Origin: Aliishimia sp045106335
Lineage (GTDB): Bacteria > Pseudomonadota > Alphaproteobacteria > Rhodobacterales > Rhodobacteraceae
Length of the DNA: 41,502 nucleotides
NCBI GenBank assembly: GCA_045106335.1
Contig: JBGCEM010000031.1
Span: 1-41,502, forward strand
Direction: 5' to 3'
The position numbers and the translations under genes were made by a program. How positions within the stretch are numbered: position 1 is the stretch's first letter; each line of letters starts with the position of its first letter. The notes under the pieces were generated by a model. The model saw only the letters and a program-made list of their open reading frames with translations, ran no database searches and was not told the DNA's origin. Shown here in pieces: positions 33,230 through 41,247 of the stretch.

Positions 33230-34810
33230 TTACGACTTCTGGAACATGGCGAGCATGCGCCGTGTCACGAGGAACCCACCAAATATGTTCACCGAGGCCA
33301 TGAAGACCGCCAGTGCCGCAAGCAATGTCACCAAGATATTGCTGGATCCGATCTGGATCACTGCGCCCAAAATGATGATGGAAGAAATCGCATTGGTCAC
33401 CGCCATCAGCGGCGTGTGCAAGCTGTGCGCCACATTCCAGATCACCTGGAAGCCGATAAATACGGACAAAACAAAGACGATAAAATGCTGCATAAAGCTG
33501 GCGGGCATGCCCGGGATCAGCCCCACGCCCAGCACCAGCGCACCACCTGCGGCCAACAGACCAACTTGGGTTTGCGTCTGTTTCTTGAACGCGGCCACTT
33601 CTTGGGCGCGCTTTTCTTCTGGTGTTAACTCTTTGGGCGGATCTTTCTTGGGCGCTGCCGCAATCGCGGCCACTTTGGGGGGCGGCGGCGGGAAGGTAAC
33701 GGCTTTTTCATGGGCAATCGTGGCGCCTCGGATCACGTCATCTTCCATATTGTGATGAATAACGCCGTCTTTTTCGGGCGTCAGATCGGTCAGCAAATGC
33801 CGGATATTGGTGGAATAAAGGCTCGAGGCCTGCGCGCCCATCCGCGAGGGAAAGTCTGTATAGCCGATGATCGTCACGCCGTTCTCGGTCACGACTTTCT
33901 CGTCCATCTTGGTAAGCTTGCAATTACCGCCCTTTTCCGCGGCCAGGTCCACAATCACGGAACCGGGCTTCATCGCCGCGACCATATCTTCGGTCCACAG
34001 CTCAGGCGCTTCGCGGTTGGGGATCAACGCCGTGGTGATCACGATATCGACCTCTGGGGCCAATTCGCGGAACTTCGCCAACTGCGCTTCGCGGAATTCT
34101 GGGGACGACACCGAGGCATAGCCGCCGGTCGCAGCACCATCTGTCTGCTCTTCTTCGAAATCTAGGTACACGAATTCGGCGCCCATGGATTCGACCTGCT
34201 CGGCCACTTCGGGACGCACATCGAAGGCATACGTAATCGCGCCCAGGCTGGTCGAGGTTCCAATCGCCGCCAGCCCCGCAACGCCCGCGCCGACAACCAA
34301 AACTTTGGCCGGAGGCACCTTGCCCGCCGCGGTGATCTGGCCTGTAAAGAAGCGTCCAAAGTTGTTGCCCGCCTCGATCACCGCGCGGTAACCCGCGATA
34401 TTGGCCATGGATGATAGCGCGTCCATCTTCTGCGCGCGACTGATCCGAGGGATCATTTCCATCGCTACAACAGTCGCGCCCTTATCGGCCGCCGCCTGCA
34501 TTTTGGCCTCATCCGCAACTGGGCTGAAGAACGAAATCAGCGTCTGGCCGTCCCGCAGTTTCTTCATTTCCGCATCTGAGGGCACGCGCACCTTGGCCAC
34601 AACATCCGCAGCCTTCCAAAGCGCCGCAGCCGTCTTCAAAACCTCAACACCAACAGCCGCATAATCCGCATCCGAAAAGCCCGCAGAAGACCCCGCCCCA
34701 GACTCAATGCAACACTCGTGACCCAACTTCTGAAGCTGAACCGCGCTCTCAGGCGTCATACCGACACGCGACTCACCTGAATAACTCTCTTTCGGCGTTC
34801 CGATCTTCAC
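33230..34810 (-). CDS. pntA: NAD(P) transhydrogenase subunit alpha (fused form)
   Basis: A 526-residue subunit carrying the NAD(H)-binding domain I and, at the C-terminus, four or so transmembrane helices of domain II. Domain I begins KIGTPKESYSGESRVGMTP and includes VVGAGVAGLAAI and YAFDVRPEV. A Pro/Lys-rich linker (PPPPPKVAAIAAAPKKDPP) joins the parts. The start is set at GTG 34810 (protein MKIGTPKE), because GGGAG lies eight bases upstream and the family starts there; TTG 34825 would place the ribosome site inside the gene. It is followed by pntB in one operon that ends at a strong terminator. The upstream 141 bases contain the palindrome TGGGCGCCCA but no clear promoter. Confidence 0.94.
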   Translation of the reverse strand: MKIGTPKESYSGESRVGMTPESAVQLQKLGHECCIESGAGSSAGFSDADYAAVGVEVLKTAAALWKAADVVAKVRVPSDAEMKKLRDGQTLISFFSPVADEAKMQAAADKGATVVAMEMIPRISRAQKMDALSSMANIAGYRAVIEAGNNFGRFFTGQITAAGKVPPAKVLVVGAGVAGLAAIGTSTSLGAITYAFDVRPEVAEQVESMGAEFVYLDFEEEQTDGAATGGYASVSSPEFREAQLAKFRELAPEVDIVITTALIPNREAPELWTEDMVAAMKPGSVIVDLAAEKGGNCKLTKMDEKVVTENGVTIIGYTDFPSRMGAQASSLYSTNIRHLLTDLTPEKDGVIHHNMEDDVIRGATIAHEKAVTFPPPPPKVAAIAAAPKKDPPKELTPEEKRAQEVAAFKKQTQTQVGLLAAGGALVLGVGLIPGMPASFMQHFIVFVLSVFIGFQVIWNVAHSLHTPLMAVTNAISSIIILGAVIQIGSSNILVTLLAALAVFMASVNIFGGFLVTRRMLAMFQKS

Positions 34811-34951
34811 CAGCACGTCTCCCAAATTAACTCAGTGGATGGGCAGCTTGGGCGCCCACAGGATCACTAAGGCGTGGCACCAAAATGCACAAGTGCAGGA
34901 CGGGCATACAATTGCATGCATCACGGGTCTTTTCGGCACTTTATAAGTAAA

Positions 34952-35413
34952 TTATAACCATCTGCGCACTTTTTGTGTGTAAGCATCGAAAACTTCACCA
35001 AAATGTTTGCGCAAACGTGCCTCTTCGGCGCGAATAAAGTGTCGCGAAATCCACATCATAAAAATGGGCACCAAGACCAAAGACAAGTACGCCCCCCATC
35101 GCAAACAAAGCCCCACAAGGATCACCGCATCCGCCAAATAGATCGGATTGCGAGACCATGCGAAAATACCAGATTGGACAAGCTGGCTTGGGTCAAGATG
35201 CGGGATGATCGTTGTGCGCGCCCGCGCCATTTCGTAGGCCGCCAGACCAATTAGCATCAGCCCAAGCGCAATAAGCACGCCCCCGACCGCGCGCAACAAA
35301 AGGCTTGGCTCTGGCCCCAATGGCGCAAGCCTAACTTGCACCCACGCGATCGCGGCGCACACGCCCAGCCACATCGGGGGTATGTCCAACCATTTGTAAA
35401 ACGGTCCTGTCAT
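34952..35413 (-). CDS. Isoprenylcysteine-carboxyl-methyltransferase-like membrane protein
   Basis: A 153-residue integral membrane protein of the ICMT/PEMT-like family. Four hydrophobic segments can be drawn. The conserved C-terminal signature is present: FAWSRNPIYLADAVILVG followed by the helix and FIRAEEARLRKHFGEVFDAYTQKVRRWL. The family uses S-adenosylmethionine; the bacterial substrate is generally unknown. ATG 35413 is chosen, as the extension to 35602 crosses the start of the divergent SDR gene. The two genes start 85 bases apart. Confidence 0.85.
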   Translation of the reverse strand: MTGPFYKWLDIPPMWLGVCAAIAWVQVRLAPLGPEPSLLLRAVGGVLIALGLMLIGLAAYEMARARTTIIPHLDPSQLVQSGIFAWSRNPIYLADAVILVGLCLRWGAYLSLVLVPIFMMWISRHFIRAEEARLRKHFGEVFDAYTQKVRRWL

Positions 35414-35498
35414 GTGCCGCAACGTGACCTTTATGCGGACCTTGCACAAGACTTGATCTGCAGCGCAGGCTGCCCGGAAAGTCACAAGGGAGTTCAAC

Positions 35499-36251
35499 AT
35501 GGATTTGACAGGCAAGCATGCATTGGTCACCGGCGGCGGGACGGGCATTGGTTTGGCGATGGCACAGGATTTTGCGAAGGCGGGGGCGCAGGTCACGATC
35601 ACTGGACGGCGTCAATCGGTTTTGGATGCGGTCGCCGGACCCGGCATCACAGGTCTTGCTATGGATGTGCGCGAGGAAGACAGCATCATCAACACGATCA
35701 AAACGGCTGTGGCAGATCGAGGGCCAATCCAGATCTGCGTTGCCAATGCCGGGATCGCAGAGGGGAAATCGCTGCGTAAAATGAGCCTGGAGTTTTGGCG
35801 CAATATGATGTCGACCAATCTTGACGGCGCGTTTTTGACCATCCGCGAGTGCATGACTTCGATGGGTACAACGGATTGGGGACGTGTGATCACTGTGGCC
35901 TCTATTGCGGGTGTCCGTGGATTGCCGGGTGCCCCGTGTTATACGGCTTCAAAACACGGGTTGATCGGACTGACCCGCGCGCTTAGCGAAGATTTCTTGG
36001 GCTCGGGCATCACGTTCAACGCAATCTGCCCGGCCTATGTGGACACACCTATCGTGACCCGCAACACAACTTCCATCGCTCAACGCGCCGGCATCAGCGA
36101 AGACCAGGCGCGCGATATGATGGTTGGGGCGAATAAACACAAACGTTTGATTGCTGTGGAAGAAGTCTCGGCAGCCGCGATGTGGCTGGTCGGGCCGAAC
36201 TCAGGCAGCGTGAACGGTCAAACTATCGAAATCGCAGGCGGTCAGATGTGA
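35499..36251 (+). CDS. Short-chain dehydrogenase/reductase (SDR)
   Basis: A 250-residue classical SDR oxidoreductase. The cofactor-binding motif TGGGTGIG is at residues 11-18, NAG follows near 88, and the catalytic YxxxK is YTASKHG with the preceding Ser (VASIAG). The C-terminus ENGQT-type ending is VNGQTIEIAGGQM. Family resemblance is to 3-hydroxyacyl or 3-hydroxybutyrate dehydrogenases, but the substrate is open. AAGGGAG lies before ATG 35499. Confidence 0.92.
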   Translation: MDLTGKHALVTGGGTGIGLAMAQDFAKAGAQVTITGRRQSVLDAVAGPGITGLAMDVREEDSIINTIKTAVADRGPIQICVANAGIAEGKSLRKMSLEFWRNMMSTNLDGAFLTIRECMTSMGTTDWGRVITVASIAGVRGLPGAPCYTASKHGLIGLTRALSEDFLGSGITFNAICPAYVDTPIVTRNTTSIAQRAGISEDQARDMMVGANKHKRLIAVEEVSAAAMWLVGPNSGSVNGQTIEIAGGQM

Positions 36252-36365
36252 ACGACCCCAAGCAAGCGTGCGAACGGACTTGGATCGGTGGGGGCGGAAT
36301 CGCAGACTGAATTCCTAAATCTTGCACAAGAAACGGTCCAGGGCAGCTGATGCGGCCCATTCCGG

Positions 36366-36400
36366 CTTGCGCAAGGCGCTCTGTCTGGTTGCTTGCAACC
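36366..36400. promoter_or_regulatory. Two neighbouring palindromes upstream of the small lipoprotein
   Basis: CTTGCGCAAG (36366-36375) and GGTTGC-TT-GCAACC (36387-36400) lie in the 177-base gap between the SDR and lipoprotein genes, 29-63 bases before the ATG at 36429. Both contain the core CTTGC/GCAAG. They could be operator sites or hairpins in the leader; nothing else is seen in this gap. Confidence 0.4.
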
Positions 36401-36428
36401 ACGGGTCCTGCATGCCACTATTTACGCC

Positions 36429-36734
36429 ATGCGGTTCACTTTGATTTTATGCATGTCCGTAAGCGCCTGCACCCAATTCCCTCAGCTTGAGGGGCTGGTT
36501 GAACCAGAAGTTGCGGATCGTGCTTACCCGGCCTTGCGCCCGCTGGCACCTTTGATTCCCACGCCCAGTCTGACCGTTGAGGATCAGAATGACCTAAAAA
36601 CTGACCTTTCCGAACGCGTGGCTGCCCTAAAATCGCGCGCTGACGAAATCCGCCTTGAAGGGATTGACCCACAAACGCGGACCCGGATGGCAAACGGTGT
36701 GCAGGGTGCAAGTCTGACATCACAGGATCCCTAA
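36429..36734 (+). CDS. Small predicted lipoprotein, unknown function
   Basis: A 101-residue protein with a short signal sequence and lipobox SVSAC (Cys14), so it is probably exported and lipid-anchored. The mature part is helical, with a possible coiled-coil run (LKTDLSERVAALKSRADEIRLEG). ATG 36429 gives the signal; the frame from 36393 would add residues before it. I do not recognise a family. It ends directly before the hom leader. Confidence 0.75.
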   Translation: MRFTLILCMSVSACTQFPQLEGLVEPEVADRAYPALRPLAPLIPTPSLTVEDQNDLKTDLSERVAALKSRADEIRLEGIDPQTRTRMANGVQGASLTSQDP

Positions 36735-36833
36735 AGCACCCTTTGCTTAAACTTGGGAAACAAATGCCCGGCCACGCTGCGCCGTCTTGGGACATTTGTC
36801 CCAAATGGGACTTCAGGAACACGTCAGGGTGCT
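36735..36833 (+). promoter_or_regulatory. Structured hom leader with alternating inverted repeats
   Basis: The 175-base gap before hom starts with AGCACCCT (36735-36742), which pairs perfectly with AGGGTGCT (36826-36833). Inside lie three equally spaced blocks: GGGAC (36789-36793), GTCCC (36798-36802) and GGGAC (36807-36811). The middle block can pair with either neighbour through the 4-base loops ATTT or AAAT, and TTGGGACATTTGTCCCAA (36787-36804) is a perfect palindrome. This is the layout of a two-state RNA switch, or of an operator with three half-sites nine bases apart. A 43-codon frame (36764-36895, MPGHAAPSWDICP...) spans it. Confidence 0.5.
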
Positions 36834-36909
36834 GCAAAGCCGCGTTGCATGGCACGCGCGAAACGCGTATGGCGCGAACAAAATCTGGATTGTGAAAAGG
36901 ACGCGCTTC

Positions 36910-38196
36910 ATGTCGAACCCCTTACGCCTTGGGATTGCGGGCTTAGGCACTGTTGGTGTTGGTGTCGTGAAAATTCTGCGGGATCAGACCGATCTGCTGA
37001 CCCGGCGCACAGGACGAGACATCACAATTTCCGCCGTCAGCGCGCGCAGCCGCAGCAAAGACCGCGGCGTGGCCTTGGATGCGTTTGGCTGGGAAGATGA
37101 CCCGGTAAAGCTGGCAACGCGCGATGATGTGGATGTGTTTGTGGAACTGATGGGGGGCGCTGAAGGGTCCGCCAAAGCCGCCACCGAGGCCGCCCTGCAA
37201 GCTGGAAAACACGTGATCACGGCCAACAAAGCCATGCTGGCTATGCATGGTCAAGCCTTGGCGGAACTGGCTGAAGCCAAAGGCGTGAACCTGCGCTATG
37301 AGGCAGCGGTTGCCGGTGGTATCCCTGTGATCAAAGCCCTGACCGAAGGGTTGGCAGGCAATGAAATCAGCCGTGTTATGGGCGTGATGAATGGCACCTG
37401 TAATTATATCCTGACGCGGATGGAGGCAACGGGCCAAGGCTATAACGTGCTCTTTGATGAATGTGCCAAGCTGGGATATTTGGAAGCCGATCCGAACTTG
37501 GATGTGGGCGGGATTGATGCGGCGCATAAACTGGCGCTGTTGGCCTCGATCTCGTTTGGCACGCAAGTTAATTTTGCGGGAATTGAGATCGAAGGCATTT
37601 CGCATGTCACATTGGACGATATCACCCACGCCGCTGACATGGGGTATCGTATCAAGCTGCTCGGCGTCGCTCAGAAAAGTGAGCGCGGCCTAGAACAGCG
37701 GATGATGCCCTGTTTGGTGCCTGCGACCTCGCCTTTGGGTGTGTTAGAAGGTGGCACAAATATGGTGGTGATTGAGGGGCATGCGGTTGAACAGATCGTT
37801 CTGCGCGGGCCTGGCGCGGGCGAAGGCCCCACGGCTTCCGCTGTTTTGGGCGATATTTGCGATATTGCACGCGGATCACACCTGCCTGTCTTTGGCCAAA
37901 CGGCAAAATCGCTTGTCGCCGCCCCAGTTGCGCAATCGGTCATGACAGCGCCATATTATCTGCGTATGGATCTGACCGACACGCCTGGCGCGCTGGCCAA
38001 AGTTGCCGCCACCTTGGGCGAGGCCGGCGTATCCATCGACCGGATGCGCCAGAAAGAGCATGACGGCGATGTGGCTACGGTCATTATCGTCACCCATAAA
38101 ACTGCGCGGGCCGATTTGGACCGTGCATTGATCGCGATGAATGACACAGACGTGGTGCAAGAAAGCCCCGTTGCCTTGCGCATAGAAGAGCTGTGA
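36910..38196 (+). CDS. hom: Homoserine dehydrogenase
   Basis: A 428-residue enzyme that reduces aspartate semialdehyde to homoserine, the branch point to threonine and methionine. The NAD(P) site GIAGLGTVGVG is at the N-terminus, the catalytic region shows VMNGTCNYILTRM and KLGYLEADPNLDVGGIDAAHK, and an ACT domain for amino-acid feedback begins near residue 349 (YLRMDLTDTPGALAKV). ATG 36910 has AAAAGGA upstream; the open frame to 36787 covers the structured leader and is not typical of the family. glpX follows after 71 bases. Confidence 0.95.
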   Translation: MSNPLRLGIAGLGTVGVGVVKILRDQTDLLTRRTGRDITISAVSARSRSKDRGVALDAFGWEDDPVKLATRDDVDVFVELMGGAEGSAKAATEAALQAGKHVITANKAMLAMHGQALAELAEAKGVNLRYEAAVAGGIPVIKALTEGLAGNEISRVMGVMNGTCNYILTRMEATGQGYNVLFDECAKLGYLEADPNLDVGGIDAAHKLALLASISFGTQVNFAGIEIEGISHVTLDDITHAADMGYRIKLLGVAQKSERGLEQRMMPCLVPATSPLGVLEGGTNMVVIEGHAVEQIVLRGPGAGEGPTASAVLGDICDIARGSHLPVFGQTAKSLVAAPVAQSVMTAPYYLRMDLTDTPGALAKVAATLGEAGVSIDRMRQKEHDGDVATVIIVTHKTARADLDRALIAMNDTDVVQESPVALRIEEL

Positions 38197-38267
38197 GCCC
38201 TAACAGTCTTGGCACCGGCCCGGACCAAGGCTAACCCATATCTTAACAGGTAAAAAAGGTATTTCCC

Positions 38268-39236
38268 ATGACCACTGACGCTGAATTTTATGACCGTATG
38301 TTGTCCCTCGGCTTGGCCCGTGTTGCCGAACAGGCCGCAATTGCCAGTGCAGAGTGGATTGGGCGGGGCGATGAAAAAGCCGCCGATCAGGCAGCGGTCA
38401 ATGCGATGCGCGAACAGCTCAACAAGCTCGAAATTGCAGGGGTTGTGGTTATCGGCGAAGGCGAGCGCGACGAAGCGCCTATGTTGTTCATCGGTGAAGA
38501 GGTCGGCACTGGCAGTGGCCCCGGCGTGGATATTGCACTGGATCCGCTTGAGGGCACAACCCTGACGGCCAAAGATATGCCCAATGCGTTGACCGTGATC
38601 GCCATGGGTCCGCGCGGCACGATGTTGCACGCCCCTGACGTCTATATGGACAAATTGGCAGTGGGTCCCGGCCTGCCGAAGGACGTGGTCAGCTTGAACA
38701 TGTCGCCTGGCGAGCGTGTGGCGGCCCTGGCAGCTGCCAAAGACTGCGAACCGCGCGATATTACCGTCTGCGTGCTGGAACGTCCCCGCCATGACCAAGT
38801 GGTTGCTGAAATTCGCGCCACGGGTGCTTCGATTCGCCTGATCACAGATGGCGATGTAGCTGGTGTCATGCACTGTGCTGAACCAGAAACCGGGATCGAC
38901 ATGTATATGGGCAGTGGTGGCGCCCCCGAAGGCGTTTTGGCGGCAGCTGCGTTGAAATGTATGGGTGGTCAAATGTGGGGGCGTCTTACGTTCCGCAATG
39001 ATGACGAACGGGGGCGGGCGCAAAAAGCGGGCATCACCGATCTGGACCGGATCTATGCGCGCGATGAGATGTGCACATCGGACGTGATCTTTGCGGCAAC
39101 GGGCGTAACCGGTGGGACTTTGCTGCCCGGTATCAAACGCGAACCCGGCTGGGTCACCTGCGAAACACTGCTGATGCGCTCGAAAACGGGATCGGTGCGG
39201 CGCATGAACTACCGCGCGCCAATCGAATCGCAATAA
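38268..39236 (+). CDS. glpX: Fructose-1,6-bisphosphatase class II GlpX
   Basis: A 322-residue metal-dependent phosphatase that makes fructose-6-phosphate in gluconeogenesis. The class II motif set is present: IGEGERDEAPMLFIGEEVG, the metal/phosphate site DIALDPLEGTT, and SGGAPEGVLAAAALKC. It follows hom with its own site AAAAGG before ATG 38268, a gene order (hom-glpX-recJ) I know from relatives. A hairpin follows the gene. Confidence 0.95.
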   Translation: MTTDAEFYDRMLSLGLARVAEQAAIASAEWIGRGDEKAADQAAVNAMREQLNKLEIAGVVVIGEGERDEAPMLFIGEEVGTGSGPGVDIALDPLEGTTLTAKDMPNALTVIAMGPRGTMLHAPDVYMDKLAVGPGLPKDVVSLNMSPGERVAALAAAKDCEPRDITVCVLERPRHDQVVAEIRATGASIRLITDGDVAGVMHCAEPETGIDMYMGSGGAPEGVLAAAALKCMGGQMWGRLTFRNDDERGRAQKAGITDLDRIYARDEMCTSDVIFAATGVTGGTLLPGIKREPGWVTCETLLMRSKTGSVRRMNYRAPIESQ

Positions 39237-39253
39237 TCCACAAGAAATCTCCA

Positions 39254-39277
39254 GGACGGCCCGGCTTTGGGCTGTCC
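39254..39277 (+). terminator. Hairpin between glpX and recJ
   Basis: GGACGGCCC-GGCTTT-GGGCTGTCC makes a nine-bp stem with one G-U pair, 17 bases after the glpX stop and 40 before the recJ start. No T-run follows, so full termination is doubtful; it may only limit readthrough into recJ. Confidence 0.45.
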
Positions 39278-39317
39278 GACACTGGCGAGACCGGGGCAAA
39301 CCGTATAAGGTAGCCTT

Positions 39318-41090
39318 ATGAACGCAGACCCCAATATCTTGCAAAAACCCGCCGCCTTTCTGGGGGTTGAAACGTCTTTGACAGGGCGTCGTTGGGTCGG
39401 TCCCTCGGTCGAGATCGACCGGGCGGCCGAGGCTATGGCGCAAACCACCGCCCTGCCCCGCCCCATCGCGCAAGTTCTAGCGCGGCGCGGTGTTCCTGCC
39501 GCCGAAACAACCGCCTTCTTAGCCCCAGCCCTGCGCGACCTACTGCCCGACCCGCGCAGCTTGAAAGACACTCAAGTCGCAGCGCAACGCTTGATCGACG
39601 CAGTTGTGAAAAGCCAGAGCATCGCAGTTTTTGCCGATTATGACGTGGATGGTGGGGCCTCGGCAGCGCAGCTTTTGGTCTGGTTGCGTCATTTTGGGCT
39701 AAGCGCGACCCTATACGTGCCCGACCGCATCGACGAAGGCTACGGCCCCAATGACGCGGCGATGACGCAACTGGCCGCAGATCACGATCTGATCTTATGC
39801 GTCGATTGCGGTACGCTGTCTCATGCACCTTTGGCAGCGGCGGCGGGTGCGGATGTGATCGTTCTGGACCACCATTTGGGCGGCGAAACACTGCCCCCCG
39901 CTTTGGCCGTCGTGAACCCCAATCGCCAGGACGAAGATGGCGCGCTGGGGCATCTTTGCGCAGCAGCAGTGGTATTTTTGACCCTGGTCGAGGCCGGGCG
40001 TCAATTGCGCGAAGCGGGCAAATCGGGCCCAGATTTGATGGCGTTCTTAGATCTTGTGGCGCTTGCAACTGTTGCCGATGTCGCCCCGCTGATCGGCGTA
40101 AACCGTGCTTTTGTGCGCCAAGGCTTGGTGGTGATGGCCCGGCGCAATCGCCCCGGGTTGGTCGCGTTGGCAGATGCGGCGCGCATGGACACAGCCCCCA
40201 CAGCCTATCATTTGGGCTTTGTGCTGGGACCGCGCATCAATGCCGGGGGACGTGTGGGCCAAGCTGATCTGGGCGCACGCCTTTTGGCGACCGATGATCC
40301 GCACGAAGCAGACGCCCTGTCCCAGCGTTTGGATCAGCTTAATACCGAACGGCGCGATATCGAATCAGCTGTCCGCGCCGCAGCTTTCGCCCAAGCCGAA
40401 GACCGCGGGCTTGACGCGCCTTTGGTATGGGCAGCTGGCAAGGGATGGCATCCTGGCGTGGTCGGAATTGTTGCCGCGCGTTTGAAAGAATCCACAGGCC
40501 GCCCCGCTATCGTGATCGGGCTTGAGGATGGCATTGGCAAAGGATCGGGCCGGTCGGTAACGGGTATTGATCTGGGCTCTTCCATCCAACGGCTGGCAAG
40601 CGAAGGCTTATTGGTCAAAGGTGGCGGGCACAAAATGGCGGCGGGTCTAACCGTCGAGGAACACCAATTAGAAGCAGCGATGGCGCGGCTATCTGATCTG
40701 CTGGCGCGTCAAGGCGCGGGGGATCTTGGTCCATCGGATCTGCGCCTGGATGGCTTGCTTATGCCCGGTGCGGCCAATTTGGACTTGCTTGAAACCCTTG
40801 AAAAAGCTGGGCCTTTTGGGGCCGCGGCCCCGGGCCCTCGTTTTGCCTTTTCCAGCGTCAAAGTTCTGCAAGCCCGGCGCGTGGGTGACAGCCACCTGAA
40901 AATCAGCTTTGGCGATGGACTGGGCGCACGCTTGGATGCTATTTCCTTTGGCGCATTTGACACTGCATTGGGGGGCGCGTTGCAAGCGCATGGCGGCGCC
41001 CCGTTTCATTTAGCCGGTCGCTTGGACATCAACACATGGCAAGGTCGCCAATCCGTACAGTTGCGGCTAGAAGACGCGGCCCCGGCTTAG
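39318..41090 (+). CDS. recJ: Single-stranded-DNA-specific exonuclease RecJ
   Basis: A 590-residue 5'-3' exonuclease of recombination and mismatch repair. The DHH-family motifs are in order: FADYDVDGG (~residue 104), LCVDCG, the defining LDHHLGG (~183) and VADVAPLIG, followed by the DHHA1 domain with GGGHKMAAGLTV (~434) and an OB-like C-terminal part. All metal-binding Asp/His are kept. Length is normal. tRNA-Glu follows 71 bases downstream. Confidence 0.96.
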   Translation: MNADPNILQKPAAFLGVETSLTGRRWVGPSVEIDRAAEAMAQTTALPRPIAQVLARRGVPAAETTAFLAPALRDLLPDPRSLKDTQVAAQRLIDAVVKSQSIAVFADYDVDGGASAAQLLVWLRHFGLSATLYVPDRIDEGYGPNDAAMTQLAADHDLILCVDCGTLSHAPLAAAAGADVIVLDHHLGGETLPPALAVVNPNRQDEDGALGHLCAAAVVFLTLVEAGRQLREAGKSGPDLMAFLDLVALATVADVAPLIGVNRAFVRQGLVVMARRNRPGLVALADAARMDTAPTAYHLGFVLGPRINAGGRVGQADLGARLLATDDPHEADALSQRLDQLNTERRDIESAVRAAAFAQAEDRGLDAPLVWAAGKGWHPGVVGIVAARLKESTGRPAIVIGLEDGIGKGSGRSVTGIDLGSSIQRLASEGLLVKGGGHKMAAGLTVEEHQLEAAMARLSDLLARQGAGDLGPSDLRLDGLLMPGAANLDLLETLEKAGPFGAAAPGPRFAFSSVKVLQARRVGDSHLKISFGDGLGARLDAISFGAFDTALGGALQAHGGAPFHLAGRLDINTWQGRQSVQLRLEDAAPA

Positions 41091-41114
41091 TTTGCCATGA
41101 AACGCATTTTCCGC

Positions 41115-41143
41115 TTGCCACCTTGCGCGCTATTCCCTAAATC
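41115..41143 (+). promoter_or_regulatory. Candidate promoter of tRNA-Glu
   Basis: TTGCCA, a 17-bp spacer and TAAATC end 18 bases before the tRNA. The match is moderate and there is no other candidate in the 71-base gap. Confidence 0.4.
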
Positions 41144-41161
41144 CCAACCACCACATCACGT

Positions 41162-41236
41162 GGCCCGTTCGTCTATCGGTTAGGACGCCAGGTTTTCAAC
41201 CTGGAAAGAGGGGTTCGATTCCCCTACGGGCTACCA
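41162..41236 (+). tRNA. tRNA-Glu (anticodon TTC)
   Basis: A complete 75-base cloverleaf. Acceptor arms GGCCCGT and ACGGGCT pair with a G-U at position 1-72; the anticodon arm CCAGG-TTTTCAA-CCTGG gives anticodon TTC; the T-arm is AGGGG-TTCGATT-CCCCT and CCA is encoded. Confidence 0.97.
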
Positions 41237-41247
41237 AGTACCCTCTC

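Noticed and set aside
37956..39473. 505-codon open frame antisense to hom/glpX/recJ
   Set aside because: It spans three well-supported genes on the other strand and its product shows no domain; typical shadow frame in GC-rich DNA.
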